A DNA stretch of 64,000 nucleotides from Achromobacter spanius. GTDB lineage: Bacteria > Pseudomonadota > Gammaproteobacteria > Burkholderiales > Burkholderiaceae_B. Under the pieces are notes generated by a model. It had not been told where the DNA came from. It saw only the letters and a list, made by a program, of their open reading frames with translations, and made no database searches. The DNA lies in NCBI RefSeq assembly GCF_029637605.1, contig NZ_CP121261.1, positions 2,108,001 through 2,172,000 of the forward strand, written 5' to 3'. Of this stretch, positions 19,341 through 28,400 are shown piece by piece. The translations under genes and the position numbers were made by a program. Position 1 is the first letter of the stretch. Each line of letters opens with the position of its first letter.

Positions 19341-20555
19341 ATGCTTTGCTCGCCCGCTCCTTGCTTGCCCCAGGTGGCGCCTGGCTCCACGCGCCCGGCG
19401 CGTGAGCGTCGGCTGGGCGCGGCCTGGGTGCTGACCGCGATGCTGGCCGCGATACAGATCCCCGGGGCCGTGCATGCCCAGACGCCGCTGCCCCCGCCCT
19501 ACGACTACGACGAGCCCGTCCCCACCCCCCAGCGCGCCGCGCCCCTGCGTTGGCAGACCGTTGAGCTGGGCAAACCGGGCCACCGCTACAACATGCCGGT
19601 CTACGCCAATCGCAACCTGGCCCGGGATGACCTGCGCGACATCAAGCAGGTCGTGATCGTCGTACACGGCGTCAAGCGGGATGCCGACAGCTACTACGAA
19701 ACCGTTGCCCAACTGCTTACGCACAACCCAGACCGGGCGCGCAACACGCTGATCCTGGCGCCGCGCTTCTCAGGCTCGATTGATTCCGGGTTCGGCGGCA
19801 TGGTGGCATGGCGTAAAGCCGGCTGGGAAGACGGCGGCGAGAGCGTCAAGGCCAGCGGCCGGCCCGCCCCGGTCACGTCCTTCCAGGTGCTGGACGATCT
19901 GCTGGGCAGCCTGGACGACCGCAAGCGCCTGCCCACCCTGGCCGGCATCGTGCTGGCGGGCCATTCGGCCGGCGCCCAGTTGGTACACCGCTACGCCATC
20001 TTGAACACGATCGACGGCACGCTGCGGCGCGACGGCCTGGCGCTGCGCTACGTGGTCGCCAACCCCTCGTCCTACCTGTACCTGACCAACGAGCGGCCAC
20101 GCGCCGACGGCAAGGGCTACGCCCGCTACGAACGCGGCATCTGCCCCACCTACAACCAGTACAAGTACGGCACCGACAAGCTGCCCGCCTACGCGCGCGA
20201 CACCGACGACAGCAGCCTGTTCGTGCGCTACGCCGCGCGCGAGGTCATCTACCTGTTGGGCGGCGCGGACAACAACCCCGAACACCGTCTGCTGGACAAG
20301 ACCTGCGGCGCCGAGGCGCAAGGCGCCACCCGCCTGGCCCGTGGCACCGGCTACGTGCAATACGAACATGTGCTGGCCGCTCGTGGCGCCAAGCCCGTGC
20401 CGCTGCATCACAGCAGCTTTGAGGTGGGCGGCGTGGGGCACGACAGCAAGCGCATGTTCGGCTCGGTCTGCGGCGCCCAGGCGCTGCTGGGCTTCGGCGC
20501 CCAGACGGGCGAGCGCGCAGCCGCCTGCGACATCATCAAGCCGCGCGGCAAATAG
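19341..20555 (+). CDS. Secreted alpha/beta hydrolase
   Basis: A 404-residue protein with a long N-terminal region holding a signal-peptide-like helix (about 26-46, ending AVHA-QTP). The hydrolase core has the oxyanion strand VVIVVHG (His109-Gly110) and the nucleophile elbow GHSAG with Ser209. A late histidine such as that in GVGHDSKRMFG could complete the triad. Family resemblance is to uncharacterised periplasmic hydrolases; the substrate is unknown. It starts 14 bases after fnr and may be read through from it, although there is no functional link that I can see. Confidence 0.72.
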   Translation: MLCSPAPCLPQVAPGSTRPARERRLGAAWVLTAMLAAIQIPGAVHAQTPLPPPYDYDEPVPTPQRAAPLRWQTVELGKPGHRYNMPVYANRNLARDDLRDIKQVVIVVHGVKRDADSYYETVAQLLTHNPDRARNTLILAPRFSGSIDSGFGGMVAWRKAGWEDGGESVKASGRPAPVTSFQVLDDLLGSLDDRKRLPTLAGIVLAGHSAGAQLVHRYAILNTIDGTLRRDGLALRYVVANPSSYLYLTNERPRADGKGYARYERGICPTYNQYKYGTDKLPAYARDTDDSSLFVRYAAREVIYLLGGADNNPEHRLLDKTCGAEAQGATRLARGTGYVQYEHVLAARGAKPVPLHHSSFEVGGVGHDSKRMFGSVCGAQALLGFGAQTGERAAACDIIKPRGK

Positions 20556-20620
20556 ACCTAGGGAAATTCCTGACGGCGTCGACTTGACGCCGGCTTTGTG
20601 GCGGGCGGATACTTAACCTT

Positions 20621-21094
20621 ATGGTTAACTTAAACAACGACACGCTGGATAGCGTTTTCTCCGCCCTGGCCGACGGCACCCGCCGCCGCGTCCTGGCGGA
20701 CCTGGAACAAGGCACCGCGACGGTGAGCGAATTGGCGCGCCCGCACGCCATGTCGCTGCCGGCCTTCCTGAAGCACCTGCGCGTGCTGGAAGACGCGGGC
20801 CTGATCGCCCGCGCCAAGGACGGCCGCGTGGTCAGTTGCACGTTATCGCCCGAACCCATGCAGGCGGCATCCGACTGGCTTGCGCGTTACGAGAAGTTCT
20901 GGACCGGCCAACTGGATTCGCTGGCCCGCTACCTGTATCACGACGAGGAGATCCACCCATGTCCACCGCCCCCAGCAACAACCGCCCCCCCAACTCCGCC
21001 CCCGGCAACACCCCCATCGAGCTCCGGCTTACCCGACGCTTCACCGCCACCGCCGACCGGCTCTGGCGCGCGTGGACCGACCTGCAAGCGCTGA
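20621..21094 (+). CDS. ArsR-family regulator with extended C-terminus
   Basis: A 157-residue winged-helix protein. The N-terminal 110 residues (DSVFSALADGTRRRVLADLEQGTATVSELARPHAMSLPAFLKHLRVLEDAGLIARAKDGRV) match the metal-free ArsR regulators usually paired with SRPBCC genes. From about residue 112 the frame continues for some 45 proline/threonine-rich residues that overlap the next gene in another frame by 136 bases. Family members normally stop near the position where the next gene begins, so the tail is an oddity. No cysteine metal-site is apparent. It probably controls the SRPBCC/DUF899 genes downstream. Confidence 0.85.
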   Translation: MVNLNNDTLDSVFSALADGTRRRVLADLEQGTATVSELARPHAMSLPAFLKHLRVLEDAGLIARAKDGRVVSCTLSPEPMQAASDWLARYEKFWTGQLDSLARYLYHDEEIHPCPPPPATTAPPTPPPATPPSSSGLPDASPPPPTGSGARGPTCKR

Positions 21095-21444
21095 TGAAAT
21101 GGTTTGGCCCCGCCGGCACCCAGCGGGTGCTGCAGGCCGACACCGACGTGCGCGTGGGCGGCGCCTATCAGGTGGGCTTTGTGACTGAAGACGGCCAGGC
21201 GCACTACGCCAGCGGCGAGTACCAGGAGGTCGAGCCGCAGCGCCGGCTGGTGTTCACCTGGGCCTGGCGCGATACCCCGGACGACACCTCGCTGATCACC
21301 CTTGAATTCACCCCCGTGCAGGGCGGCACCGAGCTGACCTTCCTGCAAACCCCGTTTGTCGACCAAGCCACCCGCGACGGCCACGAAACCGGCTGGGCGG
21401 GCGCCATGGACCGGCTCGCGGATCACCTGGCAAGCCCGGTCTGA
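20959..21444 (+). CDS. SRPBCC (AHSA1-like) domain protein
   Basis: A 161-residue helix-grip protein of the AHSA1/START superfamily, with the opening strand IELRLTRRFTATADRLWRAWTDLQALMKWFGP and the closing helix GWAGAMDRLADHL. The fold encloses a hydrophobic cavity; the ligand is unknown. GAGGAG lies eight bases before the ATG. It overlaps the 3' part of the arsR frame by 136 bases, and ArsR/SRPBCC pairs are very common, usually in one transcription unit. Confidence 0.85.
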   Translation: MSTAPSNNRPPNSAPGNTPIELRLTRRFTATADRLWRAWTDLQALMKWFGPAGTQRVLQADTDVRVGGAYQVGFVTEDGQAHYASGEYQEVEPQRRLVFTWAWRDTPDDTSLITLEFTPVQGGTELTFLQTPFVDQATRDGHETGWAGAMDRLADHLASPV

Positions 21445-21482
21445 CTTGCCGCTTGCCCCCCCGTGGGTCGCAAGGTCCCCTC

Positions 21483-21542
21483 GGGCCGAGCGGCCCCCAT
21501 GCGGATCGCACGCCCCCCCCTTTTCGCGGGCCGCCCGGCCCG
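21483..21542. other. GC-rich intergenic hairpins
   Basis: The 116-base gap between the SRPBCC and DUF899 genes is almost pure G/C. GGGCC-GAGC-GGCCC (21483-21496) and CGGGCCG-CC-CGGCCCG (21527-21542) can each fold into a hairpin. No T-run follows, so an effect on mRNA stability is more likely than termination. Confidence 0.4.
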
Positions 21543-21560
21543 TTACCCAGGAGACGCATC

Positions 21561-22262
21561 ATGCACACTGAGCACGCCGTTGTATCCCGCCCCGAATGGG
21601 AAGCCGCCCGCGAAGCCCTGCTGGCCCGCGAGAAAGCCCTGACCCACAGCCAGGACGCGCTGGCGCGCGACCGGCTCGCCCTGCCCTGGATGCGGGTCGA
21701 AAAACGCTACCAGTTTCAAGGCGAACACGGGCCGCTGGGCCTGGCCGACCTGTTCGGCGGCAACAGCCAGTTGATCATCTATCACTTCATGTATGCGCCC
21801 GAATGGGACGAAGGTTGCGTGGGGTGCTCATTCCTGGCCGACCACCTGGACGCCGCGCTGGTGCACCTGCGCCATCACGACGTGACCGTGGTGGCTGTAT
21901 CGCGCGCGCCGCTGGCCAAATTGAACGCCTTCAAGCGGCGCATGGGCTGGCGCTTCGCCTGGCTGTCTTCCGAAGGCTGCGACTTCAATGGCGACATGCA
22001 CGCATCGGTGCCCCAAGCCGACGGCAGCATCGAAGACCGGCCCGGCGCCAGCGCCTTTTTCCGTGATCCGGATGGCGACATCTTCCTGACGTATTCCGCC
22101 TTTGAACGTGGCGTGGAAAGGTTGGTGGGGGCCTATAACTATCTGGACTTCGCGCCGATGGGCCGCAATGAAAACGGTCCGAACTTCAACTTGGGCGATT
22201 GGGTGCGTCATCATGACCAGTACGATCACGCCACCAGCGCGAACTGCCACGCCTGCGGCTAG
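21561..22262 (+). CDS. DUF899 thioredoxin-like protein
   Basis: A 233-residue protein of the DUF899 family, which has a thioredoxin-like fold. Diagnostic segments are LPWMRVEKRYQFQGEHGP, IIYHFMYAPEWDEGCVGCSFLADH (with a C-x-x-C pair at about 94-97) and SAFERGVERLVGAYNYLDFAPMGRNE. The ATG at 21561 has AGGAGA upstream. Homologues are often found beside ArsR/SRPBCC pairs, as here. A redox or small-molecule role is possible but unproven. Confidence 0.83.
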   Translation: MHTEHAVVSRPEWEAAREALLAREKALTHSQDALARDRLALPWMRVEKRYQFQGEHGPLGLADLFGGNSQLIIYHFMYAPEWDEGCVGCSFLADHLDAALVHLRHHDVTVVAVSRAPLAKLNAFKRRMGWRFAWLSSEGCDFNGDMHASVPQADGSIEDRPGASAFFRDPDGDIFLTYSAFERGVERLVGAYNYLDFAPMGRNENGPNFNLGDWVRHHDQYDHATSANCHACG

Positions 22263-22677
22263 GCGGCTGCGGGAGATAGCCGGCCCATGGCTTGCCTGTG
22301 TAGCGGCCATGCTGATCGGCCTGCTGGTCGACACCCGCCACACGCCCGCCGCCTTGCTGGCCAGCGAATGCGGCGCGCCGGGCGGCTTGCTGGACATGGC
22401 GTGGCGGCATGCCGTGCTGATGCCCGCCACCAGCGCCGCCATGGCGCTGGCCGCCCTGGCGCCCTGGCCCGGCGCGCCGCCGTTGACCGAGCGGGTGCTC
22501 TGCGCCGGGTTCATGGTCGTCGGCATGATTCTGGGTGCGAGGTTGGGCGTGGCGATGGCGCTGGGCTTGGGCGCGCCGATAGTTGCCGGCCTGGTGCTGG
22601 GCATGGCGGCTGGGATGGCGCTTGGATCGGCGGCCGCGCTTTTGCCCCTGGCCCCACTTGGCCGCCGCCGTGATTAG
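22213..22677 (+). CDS. Hypothetical membrane protein
   Basis: A 154-residue alanine/leucine-rich protein with four or so hydrophobic segments (about 26-40, 60-80, 95-115 and 117-142). The ATG at 22213 overlaps the DUF899 gene by 50 bases; a later ATG at 22309 would give a shorter protein without overlap. Position suggests co-transcription with DUF899. I do not recognise the family. Confidence 0.6.
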   Translation: MTSTITPPARTATPAARRLREIAGPWLACVAAMLIGLLVDTRHTPAALLASECGAPGGLLDMAWRHAVLMPATSAAMALAALAPWPGAPPLTERVLCAGFMVVGMILGARLGVAMALGLGAPIVAGLVLGMAAGMALGSAAALLPLAPLGRRRD

Positions 22678-22711
22678 TGGTGCGCTTGGTGGCCCAGGAG
22701 GTGGCCCATCC

Positions 22712-22771
22712 AGTAACGCATCTAGTAACGCATCTAGTGACGCATCTGGTGGCGCATCTACTGACGCTGCT
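22712..22771. repeat. 12-bp tandem repeat, five units
   Basis: AGTAACGCATCT occurs perfectly at 22712 and 22724, then with increasing change at 22736, 22748 and 22760. The array lies between the membrane protein gene and the stop codon of the ferredoxin gene. Confidence 0.85.
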
Positions 22772-23102
22772 AGCGGCGCGCCCCAGTCAGCGGGCGCACG
22801 ACCGGCGCGGCGGGTTCTATCGGCGCGGCTAGCGGCGCCTGGATCGTCAGCGCGGACGTGGCCTGCGCCACGCAGGGCAAGATCCAGCCCTCTTCCTTTT
22901 CATCCCGCGACAACCCCGGCCAATCCACGCAATACGTCACGGAACCCTCCAGCATCAAGCACATGCAGGCCCGGCAGGTACCGTTGCGGCAAGAACTGGG
23001 CAGCTTGATGCCGGCTGCCTGCGCCGCAAGCAACACCGAACTGCCGGCTTCCGCGTCAAAACGCAGGCCCGCTGGTTCGATCAGAATGGAAAATGCGGCC
23101 AT
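22770..23102 (-). CDS. 2Fe-2S plant-type ferredoxin
   Basis: A 110-residue beta-grasp ferredoxin. Cys38, Cys43, Cys46 and Cys77 are arranged as C-x4-C-x2-C...C, the plant-type [2Fe-2S] ligand pattern. The C-terminus has about 25 alanine/proline-rich residues beyond the usual fold. It starts 24 bases after the Nudix gene on the same strand. The redox partner is not encoded nearby. Cytoplasmic. Confidence 0.87.
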   Translation of the reverse strand: MAAFSILIEPAGLRFDAEAGSSVLLAAQAAGIKLPSSCRNGTCRACMCLMLEGSVTYCVDWPGLSRDEKEEGWILPCVAQATSALTIQAPLAAPIEPAAPVVRPLTGARR

Positions 23103-23126
23103 GACGACGGATGTCCGAACGACGCC

Positions 23127-23723
23127 CTAGCCGGCGTTGTCCTGCCAGTCCAGCTTCCAGGCGCCCGACAGCACGTTCTGCATCCACAGCACGCAGGTCA
23201 GCGTCTTGGCGTCGGTGACTTCGCCCTTGCTGCATGCAGCAAGAAGCTCGGCGGGGTCCGCGCTGATCACATCCAGGAACTCGTCCTGATCCAACTGCCG
23301 TGGCCCGGCCCGCAAACCGCGTGCGAAGAAGATGTGGATGATCTCGGTGGAATAGGCGATGGCCAGGTGCAAGGCGCCGGCATGCGCCCACTGGTCGGCG
23401 GTGTAGCCGGTTTCTTCAAGCAGTTCGCGCTTGCCGCACACCAGCGGGTCTTCGCCCGGATCCAGCTTGCCCGCGGGAAACTCCGTCATCACGCGGCCAA
23501 TGGGATAGCGGAACTGGCGTTCAAGCAGCACCCTGCCGTCGTCCAGCAACGGGATCACCACGACAGCGCCCGGATGCACGATGTACTCGCGCGTGGCGGT
23601 GTTGCCGTTGGGCAGGCTGACGATGTCGCGGCGAACCTTCAGGAAACTGCCTTCAAACGGCGCTTCGCGGGTCACCAGCGTTTCAACAAGATGCTTATCG
23701 CTTTCAGCGGAGGGGCGGGTCAT
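23127..23723 (-). CDS. nudF: Nudix hydrolase, ADP-ribose pyrophosphatase type
   Basis: A 198-residue Nudix protein. The box G-x5-E-x7-R-E-x-x-E-E-x-G is intact from Gly85 through Gly106 (GKLDPGEDPLVCGKRELLEETG), giving the Mg2+-binding glutamates. The segments before (VLLERQFRYPIGRVMTEFPAGKLD) are those of ADP-ribose pyrophosphatases, which cleave ADP-ribose to AMP and ribose 5-phosphate. It probably shares a transcript with the ferredoxin gene. Confidence 0.88.
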   Translation of the reverse strand: MTRPSAESDKHLVETLVTREAPFEGSFLKVRRDIVSLPNGNTATREYIVHPGAVVVIPLLDDGRVLLERQFRYPIGRVMTEFPAGKLDPGEDPLVCGKRELLEETGYTADQWAHAGALHLAIAYSTEIIHIFFARGLRAGPRQLDQDEFLDVISADPAELLAACSKGEVTDAKTLTCVLWMQNVLSGAWKLDWQDNAG

Positions 23724-23815
23724 GACGGCGTCTTAGTCTATTGAAAGAGGCAAGCGGCAGGCCGCCCCGGGCAAGCCTTGCAGCTTACCATCGCCGACCG
23801 ATGCCGGCCGGTGGC

Positions 23816-25069
23816 TCAATCGAACTTGCGCCTGGCGTCCAGCGCCAGGCCGGCGCCAATGCTGCCGAACAGGTCACCTTCCACACTACGCGCGCCCGGC
23901 ACCAGCGCCGATACGGTCTCGCGCAAGCGCGGCACGCGGCTGGAGCCGCCCGTGAAGAACACCGTGTCCACATCCGCCGTGGCCACGCCCGCATCGCGCA
24001 GCAACGCGCCCACCGTGGTCTCGACCTTTTCGATCAAGCGGCCCACGCAGGCATCGAACGACGGGCGCGTCACGTCCACCGCCAATTCCGGCGCAATCCG
24101 CGACAGATCAATGCGTGCCGACGGGTTTTCCGACAGCGCGATCTTGGCCTCTTCCACTTGCACCGCCACCCAGTGGCCGGCGCGCTGCTTCACCAGGTTC
24201 AGCAACAGGTCGATCTTGTCGCGGTCGCCGGCTTCGGCACGGATATAGGCGAAATGTTCCGCAGCCTTGCGGGTGTACGCCTGGTTGATGGTGTGCCAGC
24301 ACGCCAGGTTGCCGTATTGCGTTGACGGCACATCCTTACCGCTGCGCAACTGGCTGCCCAAGCCCAGCAGCGGCATGACGTGCGCCAGGCTCAGTTGCTT
24401 GTCAAAGTCCACCCCGCCGATGTGCACCCCGCCATAAGCCAGGATGTCGTCGCGCCGATCGGCCTTGGCGGCGCGGCCCGGCCCCAGGCGGATCAAGGAA
24501 AAGTCCGACGTGCCCCCGCCGATGTCGATGACCAGCACCAACTCTTCGCGGTCAATCTGCGATTCATAGTCAAAGGCCGCAGCCAAGGGTTCAAACTGGA
24601 ATTCGATGTCGGTGAACCCCACGCTGCGCGCGATTTCACCCAGCGTGTCTTGCGCGGTCTGGTCGGCGGCCGTGTTGTCGTCGACGAAGAACACCGGCCG
24701 GCCCAGCACCGCCCGCGTGAAATCGCGACCAGCGGCCGTTTCGGCGCGACGCTTCAGTTCGGCGATGAAACGGGTCAAGAGCACGCGAAACGGAATCGAG
24801 CGCCCCTGGACTTCGGTGGACCCATCGATCAACGAACTGCCCAGCAGGCTTTTCATCGACCGCATCAAGCGCCCGTCATAACCCGCCAGATAGTCGGAAA
24901 TCGCGGCGCGGCCATAGCTGACCTCCGCGTCTTCATCGTGGAAAAAAATGGCCGACGGCAAGGTGGTCTTGCCGTCTTCCAGGGCGAGAAGCGCGCGCTG
25001 GTCGGGACGGCTCCAGCCTACGGTGGAGTTGGACGTGCCGAAGTCGACGCCGCATGCGGAGGAGATCAT
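23816..25069 (-). CDS. yegD: Hsp70-family chaperone-like protein (YegD type)
   Basis: A 417-residue protein holding an Hsp70/actin-type ATPase: phosphate-1 loop GVDFGTSNSTVGW at residues 6-18, VLVIDIGGGTSDFSL, and the adenosine motif VFFTGGSSRVP near the C-terminus. It lacks the beta-sandwich substrate-binding domain of DnaK, as YegD proteins do. I chose the ATG at 25069 because it starts just before the ATPase motif; the frame is open 18 codons further. The function of YegD is not settled. It stands alone, divergent from the vasI/tssM pair. Confidence 0.85.
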   Translation of the reverse strand: MISSACGVDFGTSNSTVGWSRPDQRALLALEDGKTTLPSAIFFHDEDAEVSYGRAAISDYLAGYDGRLMRSMKSLLGSSLIDGSTEVQGRSIPFRVLLTRFIAELKRRAETAAGRDFTRAVLGRPVFFVDDNTAADQTAQDTLGEIARSVGFTDIEFQFEPLAAAFDYESQIDREELVLVIDIGGGTSDFSLIRLGPGRAAKADRRDDILAYGGVHIGGVDFDKQLSLAHVMPLLGLGSQLRSGKDVPSTQYGNLACWHTINQAYTRKAAEHFAYIRAEAGDRDKIDLLLNLVKQRAGHWVAVQVEEAKIALSENPSARIDLSRIAPELAVDVTRPSFDACVGRLIEKVETTVGALLRDAGVATADVDTVFFTGGSSRVPRLRETVSALVPGARSVEGDLFGSIGAGLALDARRKFD

Positions 25070-25458
25070 GGAGAATTCTGGGGCTGAAAGCAAAACGGCG
25101 GACAAGTGTACTCGCTTCGCCAAGGCGGAGGCGTCATGCGCGCTTCAAGGGCATCCGTCCCTTCCACGAAGCGCGTTGCTGCGCTTGACTTGCCGCGCCG
25201 TCGCAATAGGACGAATTCGAAAATCGAAAAACATTCGTCAACACGCGCAATGGCGCTTGGAATTTGCCGCAGTTCACACCGCTTTCTGATTCTTCCTATG
25301 GATAAAAACGAAGTGGCATGGTCTTGTTGCTGATTACCACTTTGTTCGAAAGTGTGCGAATCATGATCGCAGGATGTCTTTCACTGCCTGAACATCCTCA
25401 AAAGTACGTAGGCGCGCCGCTGCCAGGCGTGAAATCTGGACGGGGAGGAACACACTTC
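25070..25458. other. 389-base intergenic region, no gene seen
   Basis: The gap between divergent yegD and vasI has only weak, short reading frames without ribosome-binding sites. Bases 25200-25350 are visibly richer in A/T than the flanks, fitting a promoter region for one or both genes. I could not pick a convincing -35/-10 pair. Confidence 0.5.
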
Positions 25459-26079
25459 ATGAAACCCGCAGCTACCCTGCTTATGCTGTTGATGACCGCG
25501 CCAGCCAGCCACGCCGCGCTGGCCGCCGATACCGCTTTGCGCCACTGCACACAACTCATCTCCAACGTCGAGCGGCTGGCATGCTTTGACGCCGCCATGG
25601 GCACACCCCCATCAGCGCGCCCGTCGGACCTCATCCGGCAGAACGAATCGTCGCGGCCCGAGGGCGACTCGACGTTCATGCTGACCGAGTCAAACGAGCC
25701 TCCTGCCGGGCAACAGCGCGTTGTGATGTCGGCGCCGGCGCTGAACACGCAGCCGCCCATCTATTTGGCAATCACCTGCCTGTCCAACATCTCTCGCCTG
25801 CAGTTGCTGGCGGATCGGCCCTTCGCGCGCCACCAGATGACGGTCCAGCTTTATATGGATGATCGGCCTTTGTCCGCCGCCCGCCCGTGGCGCGTGCTGC
25901 CCGAAGGCAACGTGGCCGACGCCGGACGCGGCCTGGTCGCCATTGATCAGTTGCGGCCTTTCGTGGCAGGGGAGCGCCTGCGGGTGGAGAGCGACTACGC
26001 GCTGTTCAACGGCTTGACCTTCAACGCCAGCGGCTTGCAAGTGCTGTTGTCGCGCCAACGCGAGGCATGCCATTGGTGA
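25459..26079 (+). CDS. vasI: Type VI secretion-associated protein VasI
   Basis: A 206-residue exported protein with a signal peptide (about 1-23). The start of the mature part, LRHCTQLISNVERLACFDAAMG, is the conserved C...R-L-A-C-[FY]-D motif of the VasI/VC_A0118 family, followed by the beta-rich YLAITCLSNISRLQLLADRPF core and the terminal GLQVLLSRQREACHW. GGGGAGGAA lies nine bases before the ATG. It overlaps the truncated tssM start by 13 bases, so both are translated from one mRNA. No other type VI genes are in the window. Confidence 0.85.
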   Translation: MKPAATLLMLLMTAPASHAALAADTALRHCTQLISNVERLACFDAAMGTPPSARPSDLIRQNESSRPEGDSTFMLTESNEPPAGQQRVVMSAPALNTQPPIYLAITCLSNISRLQLLADRPFARHQMTVQLYMDDRPLSAARPWRVLPEGNVADAGRGLVAIDQLRPFVAGERLRVESDYALFNGLTFNASGLQVLLSRQREACHW

Positions 26080-28391
26080 CCCGCCATGTCATGCGCAACA
26101 TTGAAGCCTTGCTGGCGCCGTTGCGGCGCAGGCGCAGGGTGCGCTTCGGCATCGCCGCGCTGGTTGGCCTGCTGATGGCCGGGTGCTGGTATCACACCCA
26201 TCGCGTGAACCGACCGCTAGCAATGCCGGTGCCGGAAAAGAACCCGGGGTTCAGCCTTGGCAAGATCGACGGCGGCGACGCATCCGGCCGCAAGCTCTTG
26301 CAGCCGCTGGACCAGATTCGCGGCGCCGTCGCCGCGGTCAGAGACTACCGCCTGGCTTGGCCCGTCCTCTCGGAACTGGGCTTCTACCAAGGCCACAAGA
26401 TCGAGTCGACAGTGGACGACGCGTACGTGCAGTGGTTGTCCAGGCGCTTTCTGCCGGAACTGGCAAACGGCGTCATGAACGCCATCAATGGCGCGCCTTC
26501 CGGCAGCAACCAGCAACTGGCGGCGCTGCGCGTCTACCGCATGATCGAAGACCGTCAGAACCGCCGCCCCCCCATTGTGGAAGACTGGATGAAGCAGCAA
26601 TGGCAAGCGGCTTTTCCCGGCCAACGGTGGGTGCAGAACGCGCTGATGCGCCACCTGGACTACGCCATGAAGCATGCCGATGCCGAACTGCCGCGCAACC
26701 AGGCACGCATTGCCGAGGTGCAGCAGCGCCTGCGGCAGGTTCCCATGCCGCAGCGCGTCTACATGACGATGCGCGAGCAGGCCGGCAAGATCCTGCATTC
26801 GCCGTTGGACCTGCGCAATGAAGTCGGCCCCGCGTTCGACATCGTCTACAAGGATCCCAGTGCAACATCGGGGCAGAGCGGTGCATCAACCCGCATCGAT
26901 CCCTTATTGACGGCGGCCGGGTATCACGGCTATTTCGTGGCGCATGGCAAGGAATACGTCGACCTGGCCATGATCGACCGCTGGACGCTGGGCGAACGCC
27001 AGAGGATTGATCCCTCAGAGGCAGACAAACAGGTGTTGGCCGAGCGGGTGCGCGCGCTGTACCGCAGCGACTACATCAATACCTGGCAACGGGGCCTGAA
27101 CCAGCTTGAGGTCGTCGACTTCAACGACCTGAACCAGGCCCTAACCGTATTGGGCACGGTGATCAGCCCCGCGGCGCCGCTGCGCCGGCTGGTCGAAACC
27201 GTGCGCGACAACGCCGGACCCATGGCGGCCATCGCCCGGCCCTTCGCGCCCTTGGCCGATCTGCTGGTGGCCAAGGGCGACAAGCCGTCCTACCTGGACG
27301 AAAGCATGGCCGCCATCGGCCGTGTCCACGACACCCTGAAGACCGTGCACGACAGCCCCGATCCCGGCAAGGCCGCGCTTGCGCTGGTGCTGGACCGCTT
27401 TGCGCTCAAGGGCGTGGACCCGATCAGCAACTTGCAGCGCATGGCCGTCGGCTTGCCCGAGCCCTTGAACCGGCAGGTGAAGAAACTGGCCGACGAATCA
27501 TCGCAAGTGCTGTTGATCGAAGCCCTGAAAGAGCTTGAGCGTCGCTGGGAGACGGACGTGTACCGCTACTACCAGGAACGCCTGGCCGGCCGTTACCCGT
27601 TCAACCCGAATAGCCGCATCGACGCATCGCTTGAGGATTTCACCGCGCTGTTCGGGCCGCAAGGCAGGCTGGCGCAGTTCAAGGAGCAATACCTGAAACT
27701 GTTCTTCGACGACAACCTCGAGGCCCTGTATTCAGAGCGCCGCGGCGGTTATCTGGTACGGATGGATGTGCTGGCGCAGCTTGAGGCCGCCGACCGCATC
27801 CGCGACGCCTTCTTCAACAACCGGGGCGCACTGGGCGTGCAGTTCAGTATCCAGCCCCTGGGGCTGACGTCCAGCCGCCGCAGCAGCGTCCTCAGCGTGG
27901 AAGGCCAGTTGATCAGCTACAGCCATGGCGCCAGCAACAGCGTGGGGCTGATCTGGCCGAACAACCTGGGCGACTCCACGGAAAGCCGCATCACGCTGGT
28001 CAGCGCGACCGGCACCAGCAGCGGCCTGGCGTATCGCGGATCGTGGTCGATGTTTCGCTTGCTGAGCCAGGCGCGGCTGGACAGCGCAACGGCCAATAGC
28101 GTTGATTTGAGTTTCTCGGCAAACGACGGCGCCATGCGCTACCGGATCACCGCCGAAAAAGCCAACAACCCGTTCACGCAAGCCAGCTTCAACGGCTTTG
28201 CGCTGCCCGACACCTTGCTGGCCGAAGCGTCCAAACCCAAGCCCGCCAAGCCCGAACCGGCCGCGGCGCCCCCGGCTCGTCCCCAAGCGCCGGCCTTCAA
28301 GGGCCCGCCCCGATCGCCACCGAAGGCCGGCGCGGCGGAACCCAGGCTGGCTGATGAGCCAAACGTCTTGCCGCACCATGCGCCCGCCTGA
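26067..28391 (+). CDS. tssM: TssM/IcmF periplasmic half, lacking the cytoplasmic domain
   Basis: A 774-residue protein. After a basic N-terminus comes a single membrane helix (about 27-43), then a long periplasmic region that matches TssM: helical ImcF-related segments and the beta-sandwich C-terminus (FFDDNLEALYS, LGVQFSIQPLGL, LSVEGQLISYSHG, IWPNN, GSWSMFRLL, final FNGFALPDTLL). Normal TssM is about 1,100-1,200 residues and begins with a two-helix hairpin and a roughly 300-residue GTPase-like cytoplasmic domain; both are absent here. The C-terminal 40 residues are lysine/proline/alanine-rich. Start coupled to vasI by ATG overlap. It is either a derived accessory TssM or a remnant; the intact frame favours use. 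Confidence 0.83.
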   Translation: MPLVTRHVMRNIEALLAPLRRRRRVRFGIAALVGLLMAGCWYHTHRVNRPLAMPVPEKNPGFSLGKIDGGDASGRKLLQPLDQIRGAVAAVRDYRLAWPVLSELGFYQGHKIESTVDDAYVQWLSRRFLPELANGVMNAINGAPSGSNQQLAALRVYRMIEDRQNRRPPIVEDWMKQQWQAAFPGQRWVQNALMRHLDYAMKHADAELPRNQARIAEVQQRLRQVPMPQRVYMTMREQAGKILHSPLDLRNEVGPAFDIVYKDPSATSGQSGASTRIDPLLTAAGYHGYFVAHGKEYVDLAMIDRWTLGERQRIDPSEADKQVLAERVRALYRSDYINTWQRGLNQLEVVDFNDLNQALTVLGTVISPAAPLRRLVETVRDNAGPMAAIARPFAPLADLLVAKGDKPSYLDESMAAIGRVHDTLKTVHDSPDPGKAALALVLDRFALKGVDPISNLQRMAVGLPEPLNRQVKKLADESSQVLLIEALKELERRWETDVYRYYQERLAGRYPFNPNSRIDASLEDFTALFGPQGRLAQFKEQYLKLFFDDNLEALYSERRGGYLVRMDVLAQLEAADRIRDAFFNNRGALGVQFSIQPLGLTSSRRSSVLSVEGQLISYSHGASNSVGLIWPNNLGDSTESRITLVSATGTSSGLAYRGSWSMFRLLSQARLDSATANSVDLSFSANDGAMRYRITAEKANNPFTQASFNGFALPDTLLAEASKPKPAKPEPAAAPPARPQAPAFKGPPRSPPKAGAAEPRLADEPNVLPHHAPA

Positions 28392-28400
28392 CGCGCCGCG

